A stretch of 64,000 nt of DNA. Origin: Martelella sp. NC20 (GTDB lineage Bacteria > Pseudomonadota > Alphaproteobacteria > Rhizobiales > Rhizobiaceae). The translations under genes were made by a program, and so were the position numbers. The notes below the pieces were generated by a model. It ran no database searches. It was not told the DNA's origin and worked only from the letters and a program-made list of their open reading frames with translations. The stretch lies in the NCBI RefSeq assembly GCF_013459645.1, contig NZ_CP054861.1, positions 1,166,001 through 1,230,000 on the forward strand, read 5' to 3'. Shown here one piece after another: positions 1 to 7,881 of the stretch. The stretch's first letter is position 1. Each line of letters opens with the position of its first letter.

Positions 1-183
1 TTGCTGAGCGCCCGGATGGGCCACCGCGCCGGCCATTTCATGCCGCTTTCGCTGCTCAAGAGCCAGCTCGCGACGCTGGAACGGCCGGACGGAGAGCCCG
101 GCGTGGTCGTCGTCGACATCGATCATCCGCTCGAAGCGATCTGCGATGCGGCGCTTTCGGGCCTTGCCGGCGCATTTGACTGA
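1..183 (+). CDS. gntK: Gluconokinase, C-terminal fragment (cut by window edge)
   Basis: Only the last 60 residues are inside the window; the frame is open to base 1, so the gene starts upstream. The stretch RMGHRAGHFMP followed by LLKSQLATLE and a closing EPGVVVVDIDHPLEAI matches the C-terminal end of small P-loop gluconokinases (GntK/IdnK type), where the GHFMP and SQLATLE blocks sit near the end. These enzymes phosphorylate D-gluconate to 6-phosphogluconate in the cytoplasm. The Walker A end is not visible, so the call rests on the tail alone. The next gene, 75 bp on, encodes a possible organic-acid carrier. Confidence 0.72.
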   Translation: MLSARMGHRAGHFMPLSLLKSQLATLERPDGEPGVVVVDIDHPLEAICDAALSGLAGAFD

Positions 184-258
184 GCCGCCGCGTTTTCCGC
201 CTTGCCTTTCGCGCATTCATCAGCGAACGTCAGGCAGGTGTAAGCGTGGAGAAACGGA

Positions 259-1527
259 ATGACGGTGACGGCCAGCGAGCGCAATCGCGCACTGTTTCTG
301 GGGAGCATGGGCGGCGGGCTCGAATTCTATGACTTCGTGATCTACGCCTCCTTCGCCTCCCAGATCGGCAAGACCTTCTTTCCCGACGAGGCCGCCGCCA
401 CAAGACTTCTCGCGGCCTTCGCGATCTTCGCCGTCGGCTATCTGGTGCGCCCGATCGGCGGCATCCTGTTTTCCCATTTCGGCGACAGATACGGCCGCAA
501 GGCAATGCTGCGGATCTCGATTGCCGGGATGGCGGGCGCAACCTTCGTGATCGCCTTCCTGCCCGGCTATGCCAGCTGGGGGATTTCCGCCACCGTGCTG
601 CTGGTGTTGCTGCGCATGGTGCAGGGGCTTTGCCTTGGCGGCGAGATTCCGGGCGCGATGACGCTGATCACCGAAACCATGCCGAAGCGGCGCGGCCTTG
701 CCTGCGGCTTCCTGTTCATGATCATCAATGTCGGCATGCTGGTCGCCCAGGCGGTGCAATGGTCGATCGAGCATCTGCTGTCGGAAGCCGCGGTGCTTTC
801 CTATGGCTGGCGCATCGGTTTCTTCGTCGGCGGCCTGGTTGCGATTGCGGGGTTTTTCCTGCGGGCGCGGCTTTCCGAGAGCCCGGCCTTCGCCGAGATG
901 GAATCCCACGCCCACAAGGTGCCGCTCGCCGCGCTTTTCCGCAACAATGGCCGCGCCGTCTGGCTCGGCCTGTTCATCACCGGGCTCGGGGCGGCAGCCG
1001 TGCCGCTGCTTTATCTCTATATGAATTCCTATCTGACCGATTTCCTGAAATACGATCCCGATCAGGTGGCGACCGCCGTTCTTGTCGGCATCGTCCTGTT
1101 CTCGCTGCCGATGCCGGTTGCCGGCCTGATTTCGGATTTCGTCGGCATCAAGATCCCCGCCTTCATCGCTTCGCTGACGCTGGCGGTGGCGGCGATCCCG
1201 GCCTATGTCTGGATGCATCAGGGCGTGGCCGAACTGTTGCCGGCGATGGTCGTGATCTCGCTGATCGCCTCCTTTGCCTGGGGCGTCGGGCCGGTGCTGC
1301 TGACGGCGATCTTCCCCACGGATGTGCGCTATACCGGCGTTGCCTTCGTCTACAATATCGGCTTCGCGATCGTCGGCGGACTGACGCCGCTGACGGCGAC
1401 CTTCATCATTCAGCAGACCGGGTTCACGCTTGCGCCCGGCTTCCTGCTGGCTTTGTTTGCGGGGCTCGCGGCGGTGGCGATCTTCCTGTCCGAGGTGTTG
1501 CCTTCGCGCAAAACCGGTCGCGACTGA
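259..1527 (+). CDS. MFS transporter, metabolite:H+ symporter (MHS) type
   Basis: 422 residues with about 12 hydrophobic segments. Near residue 75 is the MFS loop 2-3 signature HFGDRYGRKAML, and the N-terminal GSMGGGLEFYDFVIY is typical of the metabolite:H+ symporter branch (ShiA, ProP, KgtP and citrate carriers). It should be an inner-membrane proton symporter for a small organic acid or zwitterion; the substrate cannot be read from the sequence. It follows the gluconokinase end by 75 bp on the same strand, so it could be co-transcribed, but a gluconate role would be a guess because gluconate permeases usually belong to other families. The ATG is preceded by a GGAGA-type ribosome-binding site. 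Confidence 0.85.
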   Translation: MTVTASERNRALFLGSMGGGLEFYDFVIYASFASQIGKTFFPDEAAATRLLAAFAIFAVGYLVRPIGGILFSHFGDRYGRKAMLRISIAGMAGATFVIAFLPGYASWGISATVLLVLLRMVQGLCLGGEIPGAMTLITETMPKRRGLACGFLFMIINVGMLVAQAVQWSIEHLLSEAAVLSYGWRIGFFVGGLVAIAGFFLRARLSESPAFAEMESHAHKVPLAALFRNNGRAVWLGLFITGLGAAAVPLLYLYMNSYLTDFLKYDPDQVATAVLVGIVLFSLPMPVAGLISDFVGIKIPAFIASLTLAVAAIPAYVWMHQGVAELLPAMVVISLIASFAWGVGPVLLTAIFPTDVRYTGVAFVYNIGFAIVGGLTPLTATFIIQQTGFTLAPGFLLALFAGLAAVAIFLSEVLPSRKTGRD

Positions 1528-1623
1528 ACGGTTCGGGGAGCAACCGCCGGATCCGCATCGGTCGTTTGCAGGAAGAGGGCCGATGCCCGCTGTTTCGTGG
1601 TTCCCTACCGTTGATCAGATGAT

Positions 1624-1629
1624 TATAAT
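1624..1629 (+). promoter_or_regulatory. Candidate -10 box (TATAAT) before the LuxR gene
   Basis: A perfect TATAAT lies about 125 bp upstream of the LuxR-type start codon, in the 226-bp gap after the MFS gene. The best upstream partner with a 17-bp spacer, TTCCCT at 1601-1606, is a weak -35 match, so this is only a candidate promoter. No convincing lux-box palindrome was seen in the gap. Confidence 0.3.
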
Positions 1630-1753
1630 GCAGAGTTAGCTACTGTTCGAAAATGCGCGCTTTACGTGCGGATAACTGAAAAACCCTCACTGCGGGAGGC
1701 CCGTCGTAGACTGCACGAGCCACATATTGTGTGCTGGGTCTGGGCGAGATCGC

Positions 1754-2512
1754 ATGAACAAAATCGACCTGGTGCTGGAAAATCTCGTCCTTGTTCATGA
1801 GATGAACAGGGTTGAGGAAATCGGCCGCGTCGTCGCCAATGCCGCGCAAGGTTACGGATTCTCCTATGTGGGCCTGTTTCGCCGGTTCTGGCCCAGCGAT
1901 GGCGATCGCCCGCGCTGGCAGCCGGTAACCCACTGGCTCAACCGCCGGCCAATTCTCGAATTCAGCGAGAAGTGCGCGCACGGCGCCGATGTGGGATGGT
2001 CGAGGCTTTCGGGCGTGGACGCGCCGTTTACCTGGGACAAGTTGCTGGAGATGGCCCGGCGTGAAAACCAGGTCGTCTACCGAAAGTTGAAAAAGCAGAC
2101 GGATTGGGCGGCTGGAGCGGGCATTACCCATGGCATCACCTTTCCGGTGTTTGCCCGCGATGGCCTGATGGGTAAGCTGATCCTCGGCAGCGATACGCCG
2201 GTCGACCTGTCCCCGGTGGAGGTAAGCCTGTTCACCACGCTTGCCACCCAGAGCCTGCGGCAGTGCACATCCATTCTGCAGCGCGGTAAAGATGATGCCG
2301 CCGAAACGACGTTGGTGCCGCGGCTTTCCGACAGGGAGCTTCTGATCCTGAAGTGCATTGCCGGCGGCATGACGTCGGTCGAGACCGGCAAGGCGGCGAA
2401 TATCTCCCACCATACGGTCGACTGGTACGTCAACAACCTCCAGGGCAAACTCGGCGCGCGCAACCGCCAGAACCTGGTAGCGCTGGCCTTTCGGCACGGC
2501 CTCGTCCGATAG
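1754..2512 (+). CDS. LuxR-family transcriptional regulator, solo (no luxI nearby)
   Basis: 252 residues: an N-terminal autoinducer-binding-like domain (about 1-165) and a C-terminal LuxR/FixJ HTH (about 185-252; SDRELLILKCIAGGMTSVETG, then ISHHTVDWYVNNLQGKLGARNR). The FTW tryptophan and GITFPVF strand fit acyl-homoserine-lactone receptors such as TraR. Other pocket positions differ: the usual Asp-Pro pair reads DV in ADVGW, and no clear counterpart of the ligand-contacting Trp/Tyr pair is seen. It may sense a different signal. The ATG at 1754 is preferred over an in-frame TTG at 1727 because the domain starts there. No synthase gene lies in the window, so it is a LuxR solo. Its targets are unknown; pyc follows 105 bp later. 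Confidence 0.8.
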   Translation: MNKIDLVLENLVLVHEMNRVEEIGRVVANAAQGYGFSYVGLFRRFWPSDGDRPRWQPVTHWLNRRPILEFSEKCAHGADVGWSRLSGVDAPFTWDKLLEMARRENQVVYRKLKKQTDWAAGAGITHGITFPVFARDGLMGKLILGSDTPVDLSPVEVSLFTTLATQSLRQCTSILQRGKDDAAETTLVPRLSDRELLILKCIAGGMTSVETGKAANISHHTVDWYVNNLQGKLGARNRQNLVALAFRHGLVR

Positions 2513-2617
2513 TCGATCTCCGCCCGGTGAACGGCCGGACGGGTTTGCGCTTGTGCCGGAGTTTGGGTATGAATTCACAATAGCGATTTTCCAGCCGTTT
2601 CCCTTGGAGGACCTCCC

Positions 2618-5600
2618 TTGCCGATTTCAAAGATTCTTGTCGCCAATCGTTCCGAAATCGCCATTCGCGTTTTCCGCGCTGCAAACGAACTGGATATCAA
2701 GACGGTTGCAATCTGGGCGGAAGAGGACAAGCTGGCGCTTCACCGCTTCAAGGCCGACGAGAGCTATCAGGTCGGCCGGGGTCCGCATCTTGAACGCGAC
2801 ATGGGGCCGATCGAAAGCTATCTCTCGATCGAGGAAGTGATCCGGGTGGCAAAGCTCTCCGGCGCCGACGCGATCCATCCGGGCTACGGCCTTCTGTCCG
2901 AAAGTCCGGAATTCGTCGATGCCTGCGAAGCAGCGGGCCTGATCTTCATCGGCCCCAAGGCAGAGACCATGCGCCGGCTCGGCAACAAGGTCGCCGCCCG
3001 CAATCTTGCAATCGAGGTCGGGGTGCCGGTCGTGCCGGCCACCGCGCCGCTGCCCGACGACATGGCCGAGGTCGAGCGGATGGCCGAGGAAGTCGGTTAT
3101 CCGGTGATGCTGAAGGCCTCCTGGGGCGGCGGCGGGCGCGGCATGCGCGTGATCCGCGCCAGGGAAGACCTCGCCCGCGAGGTGACGGAGGCCAAGCGCG
3201 AGGCCATGGCCGCCTTCGGTAAGGACGAGGTCTATCTCGAAAAGCTGGTGGAGCGCGCCCGTCACGTCGAAAGCCAGATCCTCGGCGATACCCATGGCAA
3301 TGTCGTGCATCTGTTCGAGCGCGATTGTTCGATCCAGCGCCGCAACCAGAAGGTCGTCGAGCGCGCGCCGGCGCCCTATCTCAACGCGGCGCAGCGCAAG
3401 GAACTTGCCGACTACTCGCTGAAGATCGGCCGGGCCACCAATTACATCGGCGCCGGGACGATTGAATATCTGATGGATGCCGATACCGGCAAGTTCTACT
3501 TCATCGAGGTCAATCCGCGCATCCAGGTCGAGCACACCGTGACCGAGGTCGTCACCGGCATCGACATCGTTAAGGCGCAGATCCACATCCTCGACGGCTT
3601 TGAGATCGGCACGGCGGAATCGGGCGTTCCCCCGCAGGAAGAGATCGCGCTTCGCGGCCACGCGCTGCAATGCCGGATCACGACGGAAGATCCGGAACAC
3701 AATTTCATTCCCGATTACGGCCGGATCACCGCCTATCGCGGGGCGACCGGCTTCGGCATCCGGCTCGATGGCGGCACGGCCTATTCCGGCGCGGTGATCA
3801 CCCGGTTCTACGATCCGCTTCTGGAAAAGGTGACGTCCTGGGCCCCGACGCCGCAGGAGGCGGCGCGCCGCATGGACCGGGCGCTGCGCGAATTCCGCAT
3901 CCGCGGGGTGGCGACCAACCTCACCTTTCTTGAGGCGATCATCACCCATCCGAAGTTCATGGATTACAGCTACACCACCCGTTTCATCGACGAGACGCCG
4001 GAGCTGTTCGACCAGGTCAAGCGCGCCGACCGCGCCACCAAGCTTCTGACCTATCTCGCCGACGTCACCGTCAACGGACACCCGGAAGCCAAGGGAAGGC
4101 CGAAGCCCGCCGAAGACATCGCCCGCCCGGTGGTGCCCTATATCGAGGGCGAACCGATGCCGGGAACCAAGCAGCTTCTCGACGGGATGGGGCCGGAGAA
4201 ATTCGCCAAATGGATGCGCCACGAAAAGCGCGTGCTGATCACCGACACCACCATGCGCGACGGCCACCAGTCGCTGCTGGCAACCCGCATGCGCACCCAC
4301 GACATCGCATCGATCGCCGGCACCTATGCCCGCGCTTTGCCGGAACTCTTGTCGCTGGAATGCTGGGGCGGGGCGACCTTCGACGTGTCGATGCGGTTTC
4401 TGACCGAGGACCCGTGGGAGCGGCTTGCGCTGGTGCGCGAGGCCGCCCCAAACCTGCTGCTGCAGATGCTGCTGCGCGGGGCAAACGGCGTCGGCTACAC
4501 CAATTATCCCGACAATGTCGTTAAATATTTCGTTCGTCAGGCGGCGAGGGGCGGCATCGACCTGTTCCGCGTGTTCGACTGCCTGAACTGGGTCGAGAAC
4601 ATGCGCGTGTCGATGGATGCGGTTGCCGAGGAAGGCAAGCTCTGCGAGGCGGCGATCTGCTACACCGGCGACATCTTGAACGCCCGGCGGCCGCAATATG
4701 ATCTGAAATACTACACCGACCTCGCCAAAGAACTGGAAGCGGCCGGCGCGCACATCATCGCGGTCAAGGACATGGCGGGCCTGTTGAAGCCGGCAGCGGC
4801 GAAGATGCTGTTCACCGCGCTGCGCGATGCTACCGAACTGCCGATCCATTTCCACACCCACGACACCTCGGGCATTTCGGCCGCCACCGTGCTGTCGGCG
4901 ATCGATGCCGGGGTCGATGCGGTCGATGCCGCGATGGATGCGTTTTCCGGCAATACCTCGCAGCCCTGCCTCGGCTCGATCGTCGAGGCGCTGAAGGGCC
5001 ATGAACGCGATCCGGGGCTCGACACCGGCCATATCCGCCGGATCTCGTTCTACTGGGAGGCGGTGCGCCACCAGTACGCCGCCTTCGAAAGCGACCTCAA
5101 GGGGCCGGCCTCGGAAGTCTATCTGCATGAAATGCCGGGCGGCCAGTTCACCAATCTCAAGGAACAGGCGCGCTCGCTCGGCCTTGAGGCCCGCTGGCAC
5201 GAGGTGGCGCAGGCCTATGCCGACGCCAACCAGATGTTCGGCGATATCGTCAAGGTGACGCCGTCCTCCAAGGTGGTCGGCGACATGGCGCTGATGATGG
5301 TCAGCCAGGATCTTTCGGTCGCCGATGTCGAGAATCCTGCCAAGGACATTTCCTTCCCGGAATCGGTGATCTCGATGCTGAAGGGCGATCTCGGCCAGCC
5401 GCCGGCCGGCTGGCCGGAAGGCCTGCAGAAGAAGGCGCTGAAGAACGAGAAGCCCTATACCGTTCGCCCGGGCTCGCTGCTTGAGGACGCCGATCTTGAA
5501 GCGGCCCGCAGGCAAGCCGAGGAAAAGGTCGGCCGCGAGATCAACGATTTCGAGCTTGCCTCCTACCTGATGTATCCGAAGGTATTCGTCGACTACGCGC

Positions 5601-6076
5601 TGGTGAGCGAGACCTATGGTCCGGTTTCGGTTCTGCCGACGCCCGCCTATTTCTACGGTCTTCAGGAGGGCGACGAGCTGTTCGCCGATCTCGAGCGCGG
5701 CAAGACGCTGGTGATCCAGAACCAGGCGATCACCGGCGCGGACGAGAAGGGCATGGTCACCGTGTTCTTCGAATTGAACGGCGCGCCGCGTTCGATCAAG
5801 GTGCCCGATCGCGCCCACGGCGCCGGCGCCGGCGTCAACCAGAAGGTCGATCCCGCCAACGTCAACCAGGTCGGCGCGCCGATGCCGGGCGTGATCTCCA
5901 CCGTCGGCGTATCCGCCGGCCAGCAGGTCTCCGTCGGCGATGTCCTGGTCTCGATCGAGGCCATGAAGATGGAAACCGCCCTCCACGCCGACCGCGACGG
6001 CGTCATCAAGGAGATCCACGTGAAGGCCGGCGACCAGATCGACGCCAAGGATTTGCTGGTGGTCTATGAGGGGTGA
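2618..6076 (+). CDS. pyc: Pyruvate carboxylase (biotin-dependent, single-chain)
   Basis: 1152 residues, the usual length of alpha4-type pyruvate carboxylase. It carboxylates pyruvate to oxaloacetate using ATP and bicarbonate, replenishing the TCA cycle. The biotin carboxylase/ATP-grasp part occupies about 1-460 (glycine loop SWGGGGRGMRV, then EVNPRIQVEHTVTE). The carboxyltransferase barrel lies at about 530-1000 (TDTTMRDGHQSL, then HFHTHDTSG with metal-binding His). The biotin carrier domain ends the chain with EAMKMET, biotinylated on K1117. The start is TTG with GGAGG at 2606-2610. N-terminal MPISKILVANRSEIAI is as in Rhizobium etli Pyc. Monocistronic in appearance. Confidence 0.98.
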   Translation: MPISKILVANRSEIAIRVFRAANELDIKTVAIWAEEDKLALHRFKADESYQVGRGPHLERDMGPIESYLSIEEVIRVAKLSGADAIHPGYGLLSESPEFVDACEAAGLIFIGPKAETMRRLGNKVAARNLAIEVGVPVVPATAPLPDDMAEVERMAEEVGYPVMLKASWGGGGRGMRVIRAREDLAREVTEAKREAMAAFGKDEVYLEKLVERARHVESQILGDTHGNVVHLFERDCSIQRRNQKVVERAPAPYLNAAQRKELADYSLKIGRATNYIGAGTIEYLMDADTGKFYFIEVNPRIQVEHTVTEVVTGIDIVKAQIHILDGFEIGTAESGVPPQEEIALRGHALQCRITTEDPEHNFIPDYGRITAYRGATGFGIRLDGGTAYSGAVITRFYDPLLEKVTSWAPTPQEAARRMDRALREFRIRGVATNLTFLEAIITHPKFMDYSYTTRFIDETPELFDQVKRADRATKLLTYLADVTVNGHPEAKGRPKPAEDIARPVVPYIEGEPMPGTKQLLDGMGPEKFAKWMRHEKRVLITDTTMRDGHQSLLATRMRTHDIASIAGTYARALPELLSLECWGGATFDVSMRFLTEDPWERLALVREAAPNLLLQMLLRGANGVGYTNYPDNVVKYFVRQAARGGIDLFRVFDCLNWVENMRVSMDAVAEEGKLCEAAICYTGDILNARRPQYDLKYYTDLAKELEAAGAHIIAVKDMAGLLKPAAAKMLFTALRDATELPIHFHTHDTSGISAATVLSAIDAGVDAVDAAMDAFSGNTSQPCLGSIVEALKGHERDPGLDTGHIRRISFYWEAVRHQYAAFESDLKGPASEVYLHEMPGGQFTNLKEQARSLGLEARWHEVAQAYADANQMFGDIVKVTPSSKVVGDMALMMVSQDLSVADVENPAKDISFPESVISMLKGDLGQPPAGWPEGLQKKALKNEKPYTVRPGSLLEDADLEAARRQAEEKVGREINDFELASYLMYPKVFVDYALVSETYGPVSVLPTPAYFYGLQEGDELFADLERGKTLVIQNQAITGADEKGMVTVFFELNGAPRSIKVPDRAHGAGAGVNQKVDPANVNQVGAPMPGVISTVGVSAGQQVSVGDVLVSIEAMKMETALHADRDGVIKEIHVKAGDQIDAKDLLVVYEG

Positions 6077-6092
6077 TAGCGGCCCGCTATCA
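6074..6092 (+). terminator. Stem-loop overlapping the pyc stop codon
   Basis: A 7-bp stem (TGATAGC/GCTATCA) with a 5-nt loop begins at the pyc stop codon. Only a weak T tract (CTTT) follows, so it may be a weak terminator or a 3' mRNA stabiliser. Confidence 0.4.
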
Positions 6093-6118
6093 CTTTGGCA
6101 TGTTGAATTTGGAAGCCC

Positions 6119-6327
6119 CGGTCATTCGGCCGAGGGCAGCTTGTTGACAAAGCCGTCACCAAGCTCGTCCGTCATACCGGGCTTGACCCGGCATCCAGGG
6201 CCGTATGGTAATGCGCCCGTCGCAACGCCCTGGACCCCGGATCAAGTCCGGGGTGACGGCTGAGAGGGAGGTGATACCGTGAGGACTACGGAGCTTTGTC
6301 AACAAACCGACTTCGGTCATTCGGCCG
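6119..6327. mobile_element. Putative MITE-like insertion flanked by a 14-bp direct repeat
   Basis: A 14-bp direct repeat (CGGTCATTCGGCCG) occurs at 6119-6132 and 6314-6327; the second copy spans the stop codon of the EamA gene. Just inside lies a 12-bp inverted repeat, TTGTTGACAAAG at 6141-6152 and its complement at 6294-6305. In the middle is a palindromic B-family repeat (6169-6258). Direct repeats flanking inverted termini with no coding capacity is the layout of a small non-autonomous element with a target-site duplication. Alternatively, the gene end was duplicated by recombination. Confidence 0.45.
6169..6258. repeat. Intergenic palindromic repeat, family B, copy 1
   Basis: Two arms, CGTCATACCGGGCTTGACCC...CATCCAGGG and CCCTGGACCCCGGATCAAG...GGGTGACGG, are near inverted copies separated by about 25 bp. 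Each arm is itself a hairpin (CCGGGCTTGACCCGG). Related copies lie near 14390, 23591 and 50124. This kind of element is common between genes in rhizobia. It lies between the convergent genes pyc and the EamA exporter. Confidence 0.75.
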
Positions 6328-7216
6328 GGGTTTTTGTCTCCGCGATCGATTTGCCGAAGGCATCGGGCGTGGTGCGTCCGGCGCGCTGACCTGTCCATAG
6401 GCTCGCCATGACGAGGGCCGCGCCGGCAAGCTGGATCGGCGTCAGCGCCTCGCCGAGGATCAGCCAGCCCAGAAGCACGGCGCTGAGCGGGCTCAGAAAA
6501 CCGAGCAGGGCCGCATTGCCGGGCCCGATCCGCGCGATGCCGCGAAACCAGAGAACATAGGTCAGCGCGGCGCCGACCAGACCGAGCCAGACGAGGCCGG
6601 CGAGGTTTTTCATGTCCGGCAGTGGAAAACCCCGCTCCGCGAGAAGCGCGATCGGCACCAGCAGCAGGCCGCCCGCCGTCAATTGCCAGGCCGTCAGGGT
6701 CAGCGGTGACACCGGCCATTGCCATTTGCGGGTCAGCACCGTGCCGAAGGCCATGGAGAGCGCGCCGCCGAATGCGGCCGCGACGCCGACAGGGTCCAGA
6801 GATATATGCGATGAAATCAGCAGCAGGCCGACGCCGGCAAGCCCGGCAATGGCCGCGCCAACGGCCAGCGGCCGTATCGGCGCACCGATCAGGGCGCGGG
6901 CCAGAAACAGAACGATCAGCGGTTGCGTCGCGCCAAGCGTTGCGGCCACCCCGCCCGGCAGCCGGTATGCCGCGACAAACAGCAGTGTCCAGAACAGGGT
7001 GAAGTTCAGGAAACCCAGAAGGAAGAGTTTAGGCAGCCAGCGGAGCTGCGGCAGCCGGCGGACGACGAGAAGCAGAATGATGCCTGCCGGAAGCGCCCGC
7101 AGCAGGCTGACGGTCAGCGGATAGCCCGGCGGCAGCCATTGCGTGGTGACGATATAGGTGCTGCCCCAGATCGCAGGCGCCAGTCCGGTCAGAAGAAAGT
7201 CAGACGGTTTGGCCAT
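6317..7216 (-). CDS. EamA/RhaT-family drug/metabolite exporter (PecM-like)
   Basis: 299 residues with ten predicted membrane segments in two EamA repeats (about 5-135 and 150-285), ending with the typical PLSAVLLGWLILGEALTPIQLAGAALV block. Such proteins export small metabolites or drugs across the inner membrane. The start at 7216 is chosen because GGAGG lies 5 nt upstream; an ATG at 7228 is in frame but would put that site inside the gene. It is divergent from a MarR regulator, with palindromes between them, the same arrangement as pecM/pecS in Dickeya and Agrobacterium. Its stop codon lies in one of the 14-bp direct repeats flanking the 6119-6327 element. Confidence 0.88.
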   Translation of the reverse strand: MAKPSDFLLTGLAPAIWGSTYIVTTQWLPPGYPLTVSLLRALPAGIILLLVVRRLPQLRWLPKLFLLGFLNFTLFWTLLFVAAYRLPGGVAATLGATQPLIVLFLARALIGAPIRPLAVGAAIAGLAGVGLLLISSHISLDPVGVAAAFGGALSMAFGTVLTRKWQWPVSPLTLTAWQLTAGGLLLVPIALLAERGFPLPDMKNLAGLVWLGLVGAALTYVLWFRGIARIGPGNAALLGFLSPLSAVLLGWLILGEALTPIQLAGAALVMASLWTGQRAGRTTPDAFGKSIAETKTPAE

Positions 7217-7230
7217 GGAGGCCTCCATTT

Positions 7231-7246
7231 ATCTCGATATCAAGGT
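7231..7246. promoter_or_regulatory. Imperfect MarR-type operator (EamA side)
   Basis: ATCTCGATATCAAGGT is a 16-bp imperfect palindrome (six of eight pairs match) sharing the TC-GA-TATC-A core with the perfect site at 7257. The two centres are 26 bp apart, about 2.5 helical turns. It lies just upstream of the EamA start codon, placed to block transcription of that gene. Confidence 0.55.
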
Positions 7247-7256
7247 AAATCCATAA

Positions 7257-7272
7257 ATCTTGACGTCAAGAT
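7257..7272. promoter_or_regulatory. Perfect MarR-type palindromic operator
   Basis: ATCTTGACGTCAAGAT is a perfect 16-bp palindrome 22 bp before the MarR start codon. It closely resembles the ATCTTGATATCAAGAT-like sites bound by many MarR regulators of divergent exporter genes. It probably gives autoregulation plus control of the exporter. Confidence 0.65.
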
Positions 7273-7293
7273 AAAATTGCCTAATCTGCCGTC

Positions 7294-7776
7294 ATGGATC
7301 ATGTGGACAGAATTCTGGCGCAATGGCAGGCGGAGCGGCCCGACCTTGATGTCGGCCCGATGGGCGTTATGGGGCGCCTCAAGCGGCTTCAGGTTCACCT
7401 GTCGCGCGGGCTCGAAACCGTGTTCGCCCGTTACGGGCTGAATGCCGCCAGCTTCGACGTTCTGGCCACGCTGCGGCGTTCGGGGCCGCCCTATGCGCTG
7501 TCCCCTTCCGATCTCATGGATTGGACCATGGTCTCATCCGGCACCATGACCAACCGGATCGACCGTCTCGCGGAAGCCGGGTTCGTGTCCCGGAAGCGAA
7601 ACCCCGAGGACGGGCGCGGCTTCGGCATTGCGTTGACCGAAAAGGGTTTCGCGCTGATAGACGAAGCGGTCAGCGCCCATGTCGGCAACCAGCATGCGCT
7701 GATCTCGCAATTGAGCGCCGAAGAACGCGATCAGCTCGATCGCCTGCTTGTCCGCTGGCTTTCGGCCTTCGAATAG
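7294..7776 (+). CDS. MarR-family transcriptional regulator
   Basis: 160 residues with a winged helix-turn-helix in the middle (about 60-125: LSPSDLMDWTMVSSGTMTNR recognition region and wing DRLAEAGFVSRKRNPEDGRG). The N-terminal extension before the HTH (DRILAQWQAERPDLDVGPMG) is typical of the PecS-like branch, whose members respond to urate or xanthine. Dimeric repressors of this kind bind inverted repeats in the divergent promoter, and two such sites lie at 7231 and 7257. The likely target is the divergent EamA exporter. The ligand is not known from the sequence. Confidence 0.88.
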   Translation: MDHVDRILAQWQAERPDLDVGPMGVMGRLKRLQVHLSRGLETVFARYGLNAASFDVLATLRRSGPPYALSPSDLMDWTMVSSGTMTNRIDRLAEAGFVSRKRNPEDGRGFGIALTEKGFALIDEAVSAHVGNQHALISQLSAEERDQLDRLLVRWLSAFE

Positions 7777-7830
7777 GCGTTTCTCCCAACCCGAGCCCCG
7801 GTTCCAACCTGTCGTCAGGTTGTGCTTGCA

Positions 7831-7870
7831 TGCATGTTTGAACTGGATTATGCATGTTTGTGCACGTTTT
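7831..7870 (+). promoter_or_regulatory. Direct repeats before the DeoR gene
   Basis: TGCATGTTTG occurs exactly at 7831-7840 and again at 7851-7860, followed at once by a third variant, TGCACGTTTT (7861-7870). The 10- and 20-bp phasing puts all copies on one helix face, 12-51 bp before the DeoR start. DeoR-family proteins often bind such repeated sites, so this may be an autoregulatory operator. Confidence 0.5.
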
Positions 7871-7881
7871 GGATAACCCGA

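Noticed and set aside
259..1527. Gluconate permease, because gluconokinase is next to it
   Set aside because: The protein has MHS/MFS signatures, not those of the GntP family; the substrate cannot be inferred from one neighbour.
2627..6019. A very long open frame (over 1100 codons) antisense to pyc
   Set aside because: It mirrors pyc and is His/Arg/Asp-rich with no recognisable domain; this is a codon-bias shadow in high-GC DNA.
6119..6327. Insertion sequence with transposase
   Set aside because: Only about 200 bp, no open frame of transposase type; called a MITE-like element instead.
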